Source of the DNA: Cavia porcellus
Taxonomy: Eukaryota > Chordata > Mammalia > Rodentia > Caviidae
Direction: 5' to 3'
DNA: 64,000 bases
NCBI RefSeq assembly: GCF_034190915.1
Contig: NW_026947545.1
Location: 2,976,001-3,040,000 of the forward strand
The translations under genes and the position numbers were made by a program. Below the pieces are notes generated by a model. That model was not told the origin of the DNA. It made no database searches and saw only the letters and a list, made by a program, of their open reading frames with translations. Numbering within the stretch: position 1 is the stretch's first letter; each line of letters opens with the position of its first letter. Shown in pieces: positions 24,117-37,400 of this stretch.

Positions 24117-27100
24117 ACATCACGGGGTGGTGTGAATCGGAGGGTCTGAATTAGGATAGGCAGTGAGTGGCAATGTAGGATGGAGAAAACCACCACGGGG
24201 TGGTCAGCATGGGGAGGTCAGAGAACATGCAGTGGCAATGTAGGATAGGTTTCTGAAAAACATCGCGGGGTGGTGCGCATTGTATGGGTGTGTTACATTA
24301 CATTCACTAGTAGGAGTTAGACAAAATTCACGGGGTGTTGTGAATCGGAGGGTCTGAATTAGGATAGGCAGTGAGTGGCAATGTAGGATGGAGAAAAGCA
24401 CCACGGGGTGGTCAGCATGGGGAGGTCAGAGAACATGCAGTGGCAATGTAGGATAGGTTTCTGAAAAACACCGCGGGGTGGTGCGCATTGTATGGGTGTG
24501 TGTTACATTACATTCATTAGTAGGAGTGAGGAAAACATCACGGGGTGGTGCACATTGTATGGGTGTGTGTTACATTACATTCACTAGTAGGAGTGAGAAA
24601 AACATCACGGGGTGGTGCGCATTGCATGGGTGTGTGTTACATTACATTCACTAGTAGGAGTGAGAAAAACATCACGTGGTGGTGTGAATCGGAGGGTCTG
24701 AATTTGGATAGGCAGTGAGTGGCAATGTAGGATGGAGAAAAGCACCACGGGGTGGTCAGCATGGGGAGGTCAGGGAACATGCAGTGTCAATGTAGGATAG
24801 GTTTATGAAAAACATCGCGGGGTGGTGCGCATTGTATGGGTGTGTGTTACATTACATTCACTAGGAGGTGAGAAAAACATCAAGGGGTGGTGCGCATTGT
24901 ATGGGTGTGTGTTACATTACATTCACTAGTAGGAGAGAGAAAAACATAACGGGGTGGTGTGAATCGGAGGGTCTGAATTAGGATAGGCAGTGAGTTTCCA
25001 TGTAGGATGGAGAAAAGCACCGCGGGGTGGTCAGCATGGGGAGGTCAGGGAACATACAGTGGCAATGTAGAATAGGTTTCTGAAAAACATCGCGGGGTGG
25101 TGTGCATTGTATGGGTGTGTGTTACATTACATTCACTAGTAGGAGTGAGAAAAACATCACGGGGTGGTGCGCATTGTATGGGTGTGTGTTACATTACATT
25201 CACTAGTAGGAGTGAGAAAAACATCACGGGGTGGTGCGCATTGTATGGGTGTGTGTTACATTACATTCACTAGTAGGAGTGAGAAAACATCATGGTGTGG
25301 TGCGCATTGTATGGGTGTGTGTTACATTACATTCACTAGTAGGAGTGAGAAAAACATCACGGAGTGGTGCGCATTGTATGGGTGTGTGTTACATTACATT
25401 CACTAGTAGGAGTTAGAAAAACATCACGGAGTGGTGTGAATCGGAGGGTCTGAATTTGGATAGGCAGTGAGTGGCAATGTAGGATGGAGAAAAGCACCGC
25501 AGTGTGGTCAGAGTGGGGAGTTCAGGGAACATGCAGGGGCAAAGTAGGATAGGTTTCTGAAAAACGTCGTCGAGTGGTGCGCATTGTATGGGTGTGTGTT
25601 ACATTACATTCAATAGTAGGAGTGAGAAAAACATCAAGGGGTGGTGTGAATCGGAGGGTCTGAATTAGGATAGGCAGTGAGTGGCAATGTAGGATGAAGA
25701 AAAGCACCGCGGGGTGGTCAGCATGGGGAGGTCCGGGAACATGCAGTGGCAATGTAGGATAGTTTTCTGAAAAACATCACAGGGTGGTGCGCATTGTATG
25801 GGTGTGTGTTACATTACATTCACTAGTAGGAGTGAGAAAAACATCACGGGGTGGTGTGAATCAGAGGGTCTGAATTAGGATAGGCAGTGAGTGGCATTGT
25901 AGGATGGAGAAAAGCACCGCGATTCGTCAGCATGGGGAGGTCAGGGAACATGCAGTGGCAATGTACGATAGGTTTCGGAAAAACATCGCGGGGTGGTGCG
26001 CATTGTATGGGTGTGTGTTACATTACATTCACTAGTAGGAGTGAGAAAAACATCACGGGGTGGTGTGAATCGGAGGGTCTGAATTAGGATAGGCAGTGAG
26101 TGGCAATGTAGGATGGAGAAAAGCACCGCGGCGTGGTCCGCATGGGGAGGTCAGGGAACATGCAGTGGCAATGTAGGATAGGTTTCTGAAAAACATCGCG
26201 GGGTGGTGCGCATTGTATGGGTGTGTGTTACATTACATTCACTAGTAGGAGTGAGAAAAATATCAAAGGGTGGTGCGCATTGTATGGGTGTGTGTTACAT
26301 TACATTCACTAGTAGGAGTGAGAAAAACATCACGGGGTGGTGCGCATTGTATGGGTGTGTGTTACATTGCATTCACTAGTAGGAGTGAGAAAAACATCAC
26401 GGGCTGGTGTGAATCGGATGGTCTGAATTTGGATAGGCAGTGAGTGGCAATGTAGGATGGAGAAAAGCACCGCGGGGTGGTCAGCATGGGGAGGTCAGGG
26501 AACATGCAGTGGCAATGTAGGATAGGTTTCTGAAAAACATCGCTGGGTGGTGCGCATTGTATGGGTGTGTTACATTACATTCACTAGTAGGAGTTAGAAA
26601 AAATTCACGGGGTGTTGTGAATCGGAGGGTCTGAATTAGGATAGGCAGTGAGTGGCAATGTAGGATGGAGAATAGCACCACGGGGTGGTCAGCATGGGGA
26701 GGTCAGGAACATGCAGTGGCAATGTAGGATAGGTTTCTGAAAAACACCGCGGGGTGGTGCGCATTGTATGGGTGTGTGTTACATTACATTCATTAGTAGG
26801 AGTGAGGAAAACATCACGGGTTGGTGCGCATTGTATGGGTGTGTGTTACATTACATTCACTAGTAGGAGTGAGAAAAACATCACGGGGTGGTGCGCATTG
26901 CATGGGTGTGTGTTACATTACATTCACTAGTAGGAGTGAGAAAAACATCACGTGGTGGTGTGAATCGGAGGGTCTGAATTTGGATAGGCAGTGAGTGGCA
27001 ATGTAGGATGGAGAAAAGCACCGCGGGGTGGTCAGCATGGGGAGGTCAGGGAACATGCAGTGGCAATGTAGGATAGGTTTATGAAAAACATCGCGGGGTG

Positions 27101-29564
27101 GTGCGCATTGTATGGGTGTGTGTTACATTACATTCACTAGGAGGTGAGAAAAACATCAAGGGGTGGTGCGCATTGTATGGGTGTGTGTTACATTACATTC
27201 ACTAGTAGGAGAGAGAAAAACATAACGGGGTGGTGTGAATCGGAGGGTCTGAATTAGGATAGGCAGTGAGTTTCCATGTAGGATGGAGAAAAGCACCGCG
27301 GGGTGGTCAGCATGGGGAGGTCAGGGAACATACAGTGGCAATGTAGAATAGGTTTCTGAAAAACATCGCGGGGTGGTGTGCATTGTATGGGTGTGTGTTA
27401 CATTACATTCACTAGTAGGAGTGAGAAAAACATCACAGGTTGGTGCGCATTGTATGGGTGTGTGTTACATTACATTCACTAGTAGGAGTGAGAAAAACAT
27501 CACGGGGTGGTGCGCATTGTATGGGTGTGTGTTACATTACATTCACTAGTAGGAGTGAGAAAAACATCATGGGGTGGTGCGCATTGTATGGGTGTGTGTT
27601 ACATTACATTCACTAGTAGGAGTGAGAAAAACATCACGGAGTGGTGCGCATTGTATGGGTGTGTGTTACATTACATTCACTAGTAGGAGTTAGAAAAACA
27701 TCACGGGGTGGTGTGAATCGGAGGGTCTGAATTAGGATAGGCAGTGACTGGCACTGTAGGTAGAGAAAAGCACCATGGGGTGGTCAGTATGGGGAGGTCA
27801 GGGAACATGCAGAGGCAATGTAGGATAGGTTTCTGAAAAACATCGCGGGGTTGTGCGCATTGTATGAGTGTGTGTTACATTACATTCACTAGTAGGAGTG
27901 AGAAAAACATCACGGGGTGGTGTGCATTGTATTGGTGTGTGTTACATTACATTCACTATTAGGAGTGAGAAAAACATTACGGCGTGGTGTGAATCGGAGG
28001 GTCTGAATTACGATAGGCAGTGAGTGGCAATGTAGGATGGAGAAAAGCACCGCAGGGTGGTCAGCATAGGGAGGTCAGGGAACATGCAGTGGCAATGTAG
28101 GATAGGTTTCTAAAAACATCGCGGGGTGGTGCGCATTGTATGGGTGTGTGTTACATTACATTCACTAGTAGGAGTGAGAAAAACATCACGGGGTGGTGTG
28201 AATCGGAGGGTCTGAATTAGGATAGGCAGTGAGTGGCAATGTAGGATGAAGAAAAGCACCGCGGTGTGGTCAGCATGGAGAGGTCAGGGAACATGCAGTG
28301 GCAATGTAGGATAGTTTTCTGAAAAACATCACGGGGTGGTGCGCATTGTATGGGTGTGTGTTACATTACATTCACTAGTAGGAGTGAGAAAAACATCACG
28401 GGGTGGTGTGAATCGGAGGGTCTGAATAAGGATAGGCAGTGAGTGGCAATGTAGGATGGAGAAAAGCACCGCGGTTCGTCAGCATGGGGAGGTCAGGGAA
28501 CATGCAGTGGCAATGTAGGATAGGTTTCTGAAAAACATCGCGGGGTGGTGCGCATTGTATGGGTGTGTGTTACATTACATTCATTAGTAGGAGTGAGAAA
28601 AACATCACGGGGTGGTGCGCATTGTATGGGTGTGTGTTACATTACATTCACTAGTAGGAGTGAGAAAAACATCACGGGGTGGTGCGTATTGTATGGGTGT
28701 GTGTTGCATTACATTCACTAGTAGGAGTGAGAAAAACATCACGGGGTGGTGTGAATCGGAGGGTCTGAATTAGGATAGGCAGTGAGTGGCAATGTAGGAT
28801 GGAGAAAAGCACCGCGGGGTGGTCAGCATGGGGAGGTCAGGGAACATGCAGTGGCAATGTAGGATAGGTTTCTGAAAAACATCGCGGGGTGGTGCGCATT
28901 GTATGGGTGTGTTACATTACATTCACTAGTAGGAGTTAGAAAAAATTCACGGGGTGTTGTGAATCGGAGGGTCTGAATTAGGATAGGCAGTGAGTGGCAA
29001 TGTAGGATGGAGAAAAGCACCACGGGATGGTCAGCATGGGGAGGTCAGGGAACATGCAGTGGCAATGTAGGATAGGTTTCTGAAAAACACCGCGGGGTGT
29101 TGCGCATTGTATTGGTGTGTGTTACATTACATTCATTAGTAGGAGTGAGGAAAACATCACGGGGTGGTGCGCATTGTATGGGTGTGTGTTACATTACATT
29201 CACTAGTAGGAGTGAGAAAAACATCACGGGGTGATGCGCATTGCATGGGTGTGTGTTACATTACATTCACTAGTAGGAGTGAGAAAAACACCACGGGGTG
29301 GTGTGAATCGGAGGGTCTGAATTTGGATAGGCAGTGAGTGGCAATGTAGGATGGAGAAAAGCACCGCGGTGTGGTCAGCATGGGGAGGTCAGGAAACATG
29401 CAGTGGCAATGTAGGATAGGTTTATGAAAAACATCGCGGGGTGGTGCGCATTGTATGGGTGTGTGTTACATTACATTCACTAGGAGGAGTGAGAAAAACA
29501 TCACGGGGTGGTGCGCATTGTATGGGTGTGTGTTACATTACATTCACTAGTAGGAGTGAGAAAA
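24117..29564 (+). repeat. Mosaic block R3, R1-type with an R2-type insert
   Basis: A counts: 1',3,2,5,1,1,1,3,1',3,2,5,2,1,1,3,1',3,2. B1 starts: 24117, 24325, 24669, 24944, 25421, 25631, 25841, 26050, 26394, 26602, 26945, 27220, 27698, 27974, 28183, 28393, 28736, 28944, 29288. Three cassettes at 25421-26049 match 14915-15543 at a constant offset of 10506, whereas the flanks are R1-like. The part from about 26.2 kb to 29.5 kb follows 3.2-6.4 kb. The R1 start marker CATGGAGAGG reappears in the cassette at 28183. Confidence 0.85.
25421..26049 (+). repeat. 629-bp R2-type insert within R1-type cassettes
   Basis: B1 starts 25421, 25631, 25841 and 26050 equal 14915, 15125, 15335 and 15544 plus 10506 exactly. 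The private alleles also agree: AGAGTGGGGAGTTC and AAAGTAGG in the first B2, CATCGTCG in the next A, GGTCCGGGAAC, and ACGATAGGTTTCGG. The left flank is a five-A run of R1 type and the right flank resumes R1 order. This is a clean transfer of three whole cassettes. Confidence 0.88.
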
Positions 29565-32500
29565 ACATAACGGGGTGGTGTGAATCGGAGGGTCTGAATT
29601 AGGATAGGCAGTGAGTGGCAATGTAGGATGGAGAAAAGCACCGCGGGGTGGTCAGCATGGGGAGGTCAGGGAACATACAGTGGCAATGTAGGATAGGTTT
29701 CTGAAAAACATCGCGGGGTGGTGTGCATTGTATGGGTGTGTGTTACATTACATTCACTAGTAGGAGTGAGAAAAACATCACGGGGTGGTACGCATTGTAT
29801 GGGTGTGTGTTACATTACATTCACTAGTAGGAGTGAGAAAAACATTACGGGTGGTGCGCATTGTATGGGTGTGTGTTACATTACATTCACTAGTAGGAGT
29901 GAGAAAAACATCATGGGGTGGTGCGCATTGTATGAGTGTGTGTTACATTACATTCACTAGTAGGAGTGAGAAAAACATCACGGGGTGGTGTGAATCGGAG
30001 GGTCTGAATTAGGATAGGCAGTGAGTGGCAATGTAGGATGAAGAAAAGCACCGCGGTGTGGTCAGCATGGGGAGGTCAGGAAACATGCAGTGGCAATGTA
30101 GGATAGTTTTCTGAAAAACATCACGGGGTGGTGCGCATTGTATGGGTGTGTGTTACATTACATTCACTAGTAGGAGTGAGAAAAACATCACGGGGTGGTG
30201 TGATTCGGAGGGTCTGAATTAGGATAGGCAGTGAGTGGCAATGTAGGATGGAGAAAAGCACCGCGGTTCGTCAGCATGGGGAGGTCAGGGAACATGCAGT
30301 GGCAATGTAGGATAGGTTTCTGAAAAACATCGCGGGGTGGTGCGCATTGTATGGGTGTGTGTTACATTACATTCATTAGTAGGAGTGAGAAAAACATCAA
30401 GGGGTGGTGCGCATTGTATGGGTGTGTGTTACATTACATTCACTAGTAGGAGTGAGAAAAACATCACGGGGTGGTGAGTATTGTATGGGTGTGTGTTGCA
30501 TTACATTCACTAGTAGGAGTGAGAAAAACATCACGGGGTGGTGTGAATCGGAGGGTCTGAATTAGGATAGCCAGTGAGTGGCAATGTAGGATGGAGAAAA
30601 GCACCGCGGCGTGGTCAGCATGGGGAGGTCAGGGAACATGCAGTGCCAATGTAGGATAGGTTTCTGAAAAACATCGCGGGGTGGTGCGCATTGTATGGGT
30701 GTGTGTTACATTACAATCACTAGTAGGAGTGACAAAAACATCACGGGTTGTTATGAATCAGAGGATCTGAATTAGGATAGGCAGTGAGTGGCAATGTAGG
30801 ATGGAGTAAAGCACCGCGGGGGGGTCAGCATGGGGATGTCAGGGAACATGCAGTGGCAATGTAGGATAGCTTTCTGAAAAACATCGCGGGGTGGTGCGCA
30901 TTGTATGGGTGTGTGTTACATTACATTCACTAGTAGGAGTGAGAAAAATGTCACAGGGTGGTGCGCATTGTATCGGTGTGTGTTACATTACATTCACTAC
31001 TAGGAGTGAGAAAAACGTCACGGGGTCGTGCGCATTGTATGGGTGTGTGTTACATTGCATTCACTAGTAGGAGTGAGAAATACATCACGGGGTGTTGTGA
31101 ATCGGAGGGTCTGAATTTGGATAGGCAGTGAGTGGCAATGTAGGATGGAGAAAAGCACCGCGGGTTTGTCAGCATGGGGAGGTCAGGGAACATGCAGTGG
31201 CAATGTAGGACAGGTTTCTGAAAAACATCGCGGGGTGGTGCGCATTGTATGGGTGTGTGTTACATTACATTCACTAGGAGGAGTGAGAAAAACATCACTG
31301 GGTGGTGCGCATTGTATGGGTGTGTGTTACATTACATTCACTAGTAGGAGAGAGAAAAACATAACGGGGTGGTGTGAATCGGAGGGTCTGAATTAGCATA
31401 GTCAGTGAGTTTCAATGTAGGATGGAGAAAAGCACCGCGGGGTGGTCAGCATGGGGAGGTCAGGGAACATACAGTGGCAATGTAGAATAGGTTTCTGAAA
31501 AACATCGCGGGGTGGTGCGCATTGTATGGGTGTGTGTTACATTACATTCACTAGTAGGAGTGAGAAAAACATCACGGGGTGGTGCGCATTGTATGGGTGT
31601 GTGTTACATTACATTCACTAGTAGGAGTGAGAAAAACATCACGGAGTGGTGCGCATTGTATGGGTGTGTGTTACATTACATTCACTAGTAGGAGTTAGAA
31701 AAACATCACGGGGTGGTGTGAATCGGAGGGTCTGAATTAGGATAGGCAGTGAGTGGCAATGTAGGTAGAGAAAAGCACCACGGTGTGGTCAGTATGGGGA
31801 GGTCAGGGAACATGCAGTGGCAATGTAGGATAGGTTTCTGAAAAACATCGCGGGGTTGTGCGCATTGTATGGGTGTGTGTTACATTACATTCACTAGTAG
31901 GAGTGAGAAAAACATCACGGGGTGGTGTGCATTGTATTGGTATGTGTTACATTACATTCACTATTAGGAGTGAGAAAAACATTACGGCGTGGTGTGAATC
32001 GGAGGGTCTGAATTACGATAGGCAGTGAGTGGCAATGTAGGATGGAGAAAAGCATCGCAGGGTTGTCAGCATAGGGAGTTCAGGGAACATGCAGTGGCAA
32101 TGTAGGATAGGTTTCTGAAAAACATCGCGGGGTGGTGCGCATTGTATGGGTGTGTGTTACATTTCATTCACTAGTAGGAGTGAGAAAAACATCACGGGGT
32201 GGTGTGAATCGGAGGGTCTGAATTTGGATAGGCAGTGAGTGGCAATGTAGGATGGAGAAAAGCACCGCGGGGTGGTCAGCATGGGGAGGTCAGGGAACAT
32301 GCAGTGGCAATGTAGGATTGGTTTCTGAAAAACACCGCGGGGTGGTGCGCATTGTATGGGTGTGTGTTACATTACATTCATTAGTAGGAGTGAGGAAAAC
32401 ATCACGGGTGGTGCGCATTGTATGGGTGTGTGTTACATTACATTCACTAGTAGGCGTGAGAAAAACATCACGGGGTGGTGCGCATTGCATGGGTGTGTGT

Positions 32501-34468
32501 TACATTACATTCACTAGGGGGAGTGAGAAAAACATCGCGGGGTGGTGTGAATCGGAGGGTCTGAATTTGGATAGGCAGTGAGTGGCAATGTAGGATGGAG
32601 AAAAGCACCGCGCGGTGGTCAGCATGGGGAGGTCAGGAAACATGCAGTGGCAATGTAGGATAGGTTTATGAAAAATATCGCGGGGTGGTGCACATTGTAT
32701 GGGTGTGTGTTAAATTACATTCACTAGGAGGAGTGAGAAAAACATCACGGGGTGCTGCGCATTGTATGGGTGTGTGTTACATTACATTCACTAGTAGGAG
32801 TGAGAAAAACATAACGGGGTGGTGTGAATCGGGGGGTCTGAATTAGGATAGGCAGTGAGTGGCAATGTAGGATGGAGAGAAACACCGCGGGGTGGTCAGC
32901 ATGGGGAGGTCAGGGAACATACAGTGGCAATGTAGGATAGGTTTCTGAAAAACATCGCGGGGTGGTGTGCATTGTATGGGTGTGTGTTACATTACATTCA
33001 CTAGTAGGTGTGAGAAAAACATCACGGGGTGGTGCGCATTGTATGGGTATGTGTTACATTACATTCACTAGTAGGAGTGAGAAAAACATCACGGGGTGGT
33101 GTGAATCGGAGGGTCTGAATTTCGATAGGCAGTGAGTGGCAATGTAGGATGGAGAAAAGCACCGCGGGGTGGTCAGCATGGGGAGGTCAGGGAACATACA
33201 GTGGCAATGTAGAATAGGTTTCTGAAAAACATCCCGGGGTGGTGTGCATTGTATGGGTGTGTGTTACATTACATTCACTAGTAGGGGTGAGAAAAACATC
33301 ACGGGGTGGTGCGCATTGTATGGGTGTGTGTTACATTACATTCACTTGTAGGAGTGAGAAAAACATCACGGAGTCATGCGCATTGTATGGGTGTGTGTTA
33401 CATTACATTCACTAGTAGGAGTTAGAAAAACATCACGGGGTGGTGTGAATCGGAGGGTCTGAATTAGGATAGGCAGTGAGTGGCAATGTAGGTAGAGAAA
33501 AGCACCACGGGGTGGTCAGTATGGGGACGTCAGGGAACATGCAGTGGCAATGTAGGATAGGTTTCTGAAAAACATCGCGGGGTTGTGCGCATTGTATGGT
33601 TGTGTGTTACATTACATTCACTAGTAGGAGTTTGAAAAACATCACGGGGTGGTGTGCATTGTATTGGTGTGTGTTACATTACATTCACTATTAGGAGTGA
33701 GAAAAACATTACGGCGTGGTGTGAATCGGAGGGTCTGAATTACGATAGGCAGTGAGTGGCAATGAAGGATGGAGAAAAGCACCGCAGGGTGGTCAGCATA
33801 GGGAGGTCAGGGAACATGCAGTGGCAATGTAGGATAGGTTTCTGAAAAACATCGCGGGGTGGTGCGCATTGTATGGGTGTTTGTTACATTACATTCACTA
33901 TTAGGAGTGAGAAAAACATCACGGGGTGGTGTGAATCGGAGGGTCTGAATTAGGATAGGCAGTGAGTGGCAATGTAGGATGAAGAAAAGCACCGTGGTGT
34001 GGTCAACATGGGGAGGTCAGGGAACATGCAGTGGCAATGTAGGATAGTTTTCTGAAAAACATCACGGGGTGGTGCGCATTGTATGGGTGTGTGTTACATT
34101 ACATTCACTAGTAGGAGTGAGAAAAACATCACGGGGTGGTGTGAATCGGAGGGTCTGAATTAGGGTAGGCAGTGAGTGGCAATGTAGGATGGAGAAAAGC
34201 ACCGCGGTTCGTCAGCATGGGGAGGTCAGGGAACATGCAGTGGCAATGTAGGATAGGTTTCTGAAAAACATCACGGGGTGGTGCGCATTGTATGGGTGTG
34301 TGTTACATTACATTCATTAGTAGGAGTGAGAAAAACATCATGGGGTGGTGCGCATTGTATGGGTGTGTGTTACATTACATTCACTAGTAGGAGTGAGAAA
34401 AACATCACGGGGTGGTGCGTATTGTTTGGGTGTGTGTTGCATTACATTCACTAGTAGGAGTGAGAAAA
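29565..34468 (+). repeat. Higher-order unit R4, copy a (4904 bp, 17 cassettes)
   Basis: A counts: 4,1,3,1,3,2,3,2,1,3,2,2,3,2,1,1,3. B1 starts: 29565, 29975, 30185, 30528, 30738, 31082, 31359, 31703, 31979, 32189, 32532, 32809, 33086, 33430, 33706, 33916, 34126. It is followed immediately by copy b with the same barcode, so this is a direct tandem duplication. Private one-base deletions (CATTACGGGTGGTG near 29845, CATCACGGGTGGTG near 32402) are shared by both copies and prove common origin. Confidence 0.95.
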
Positions 34469-37400
34469 ACATCACGGGGTGGTGTGAATCGGAGGGTCTG
34501 AATTAGGATAGGCAGTGAGTGGCAAAGTAGGATGAAGAAAAGCACCGCGGTGTGGTCAGCATGGGGAGGTCAGGGAACATACAGTGGCAATGTAGGATAG
34601 GTTTCTGAAAAACATCGCGGGGTGGTGTGCATTGTATGGGTGTGTGTTACATTACATTCACTAGTAGGAGTGAGAAAAACATCACGGGGTGGTACGCATT
34701 GTATGGGTGTGTGTTACATTACATTCACTAGTAGGAGTGAGAAAAACATTACGGGTGGTGCGCATTGTATGGGTGTGTGTTACATTACATTCACTAGTAG
34801 GAGTGAGAAAAACATCATGGGGTGGTGCGCATTGTATGAGTGTGTGTTACATTACATTCACTAGTAGGAGTGAGAAAAACATCACGGGGTGGTGTGAATC
34901 GGAGGGTCTGAATTAGGATAGGCAGTGAGTGGCAATGTAGGATGAAGAAAAGCACCGCGGTGTGGTCAGCATGGGGAGGTCAGGGAACATGCAGTGGCAA
35001 TGTAGGATAGTTTTCTGAAAAACATCACGGGGTGGTGCGCATTGTATGGGTGTGTGTTACATTACATTCACTAGTAGGAGTGAGAAAAACATCACGGGGT
35101 GGTGTGATTCGGAGGGTCTGAATTAGGATAGGCAGTGAGTGGCAATGTAGGATGGAGAAAAGCACCGCGGTTCGTCAGCATGGGGAGGTCAGGGAACATG
35201 CAGTGGCAATGTAGGATAGGTTTCTGAAAAACATCGCGGGGTGGTGCGCATTGTATGGGTGTGTGTTACATTACATTCATTAGTAGGAGTGAGAAAAACA
35301 TCAAGGGGTGGTGCGCATTGTATGGGTGTGTGTTACATTACATTCACTAGTAGGAGTGAGAAAAACATCACGGGGTGGTGAGTATTGTATGGGTGTGTGT
35401 TGCATTACATTCACTAGTAGGAGTGAGAAAAACATCACGGGGTGGTGTGAATCGGAGGGTCTGAATTAGGATAGCCAGTGAGTGGCAATGTAGGATGGAG
35501 AAAAGCACCGCGGCGTGGTCAGCATGGGGAGGTCAGGGAACATGCAGTGCCAATGTAGGATAGGTTTCTGAAAAACATCGCGGGGTGGTGCGCATTGTAT
35601 GGGTGTGTGTTACATTACAATCACTAGTAGGAGTGACAAAAACATCACGGGTTGTTATGAATCAGAGGATCTGAATTAGGATAGGCAGTGAGTGGCAATG
35701 TAGGAAGGAGTAAAGCACCGCGGGGGGGTCAGCATGGGGATGTCAGGGAACATGCAGTGGCAATGTAGGATAGCTTTCTGAAAAACATCGCGGGGTGGTG
35801 CGCATTGTATGGGTGTGTGTTACATTACATTCACTAGTAGGAGTGAGAAAAATGTCACAGGGTGGTGCGCATTGTATCGGTGTGTGTTACATTACATTCA
35901 CTACTAGGAGTGAGAAAAACGTCACGGGGTCGTGCGCATTGTATGGGTGTGTGTTACATTGCATTCACTAGTAGGAGTGAGAAAAACATCACGGGGTGTT
36001 GTGAATCGGAGGGTCTGAATTTGGATAGGCAGTGAGTGGCAATGTAGGATGGAGAAAAGCACCGCGGGTTTGTCAGCATGGGGAGGTCAGGGAACATGCA
36101 GTGGCAATGTAGGACAGGTTTCTGAAAAACATCGCGGGGTGGTGCGCATTGTATGGGTGTGTGTTACATTACATTCACTAGGAGGAGTGAGAAAAACATC
36201 ACTGGGTGGTGCGCATTGTATGGGTGTGTGTTACATTACATTCACTAGTAGGAGAGAGAAAAACATAACGGGGTGGTGTGAATCGGAGGGTCTGAATTAG
36301 CATAGTCAGTGAGTTTCAATGTAGGATGGAGAAAAGCACCGCGGGGTGGTCAGCATGGGGAGGTCAGGGAACATACAGTGGCAATGTAGAATAGGTTTCT
36401 GAAAAACATCGCGGGGTGGTGCGCATTGTATGGGTGTGTGTTACATTACATTCACTAGTAGGAGTGAGAAAAACATCACGGGGTGGTGCGCATTGTATGG
36501 GTGTGTGTTACATTACATTCACTAGCAGGAGTGAGAAAAACATCACGGAGTGGTGCGCATTGTATGGGTGTGTGTTACATTACATTCACTAGTAGGAGTT
36601 AGAAAAACATCACGGGGTGGTGTGAATCGGAGGGTCTGAATTAGGATAGGCAGTGAGTGGCAATGTAGGTAGAGAAAAGCACCACGGTGTGGTCAGTATG
36701 GGGAGGTCAGGGAACATGCAGTGGCAATGTAGGATAGGTTTCTGAAAAACATCGCGGGGTTGTGCGCATTGTATGGGTGTGTGTTACATTACATTCACTA
36801 GTAGGAGTGAGAAAAACATCACGGGGTGGTGTGCATTGTATTGGTATGTGTTACATTACATTCACTATTAGGAGTGAGAAAAACATTACGGCGTGGTGTG
36901 AATCGGAGGGTCTGAATTACGATAGGCAGTGAGTGGCAATGTAGGATGGAGAAAAGCATCGCAGGGTTGTCAGCATAGGGAGGTCAGGGAACATGCAGTG
37001 GCAATGTAGGATAGGTTTCTGAAAAACATCGCGGGGTGGTGCGCATTGTATGGGTGTGTGTTACATTTCATTCACTAGTAGGAGTGAGAAAAACATCACG
37101 GGGTGGTGTGAATCGGAGGGTCTGAATTTGGATAGGCAGTGAGTGGCAATGTAGGATGGAGAAAAGCACCGCGGGGTGGTCAGCATGTGGAGGTCAGGGA
37201 ACATGCAGTGGCAATGTAGGATTGGTTTCTGAAAAACACCGCGGGGTGGTGCGCATTGTATGGGTGTGTGTTACATTACATTCATTAGTAGGAGTGAGGA
37301 AAACATCACGGGTGGTGCGCATTGTATGGGTGTGTGTTACATTACATTCACTAGTAGGCGTGAGAAAAACATCACGGGGTGGTGCGCATTGCATGGGTGT

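Noticed and set aside
32252..32581. Longest plus-strand ORF (109 codons), duplicated at 37156-37485.
   Set aside because: It arises because a one-base deletion in an A monomer (CACGGGTGG) alters frame rotation so that the TAG stop is avoided. The second copy is the 4904-bp duplication, not evidence of selection.
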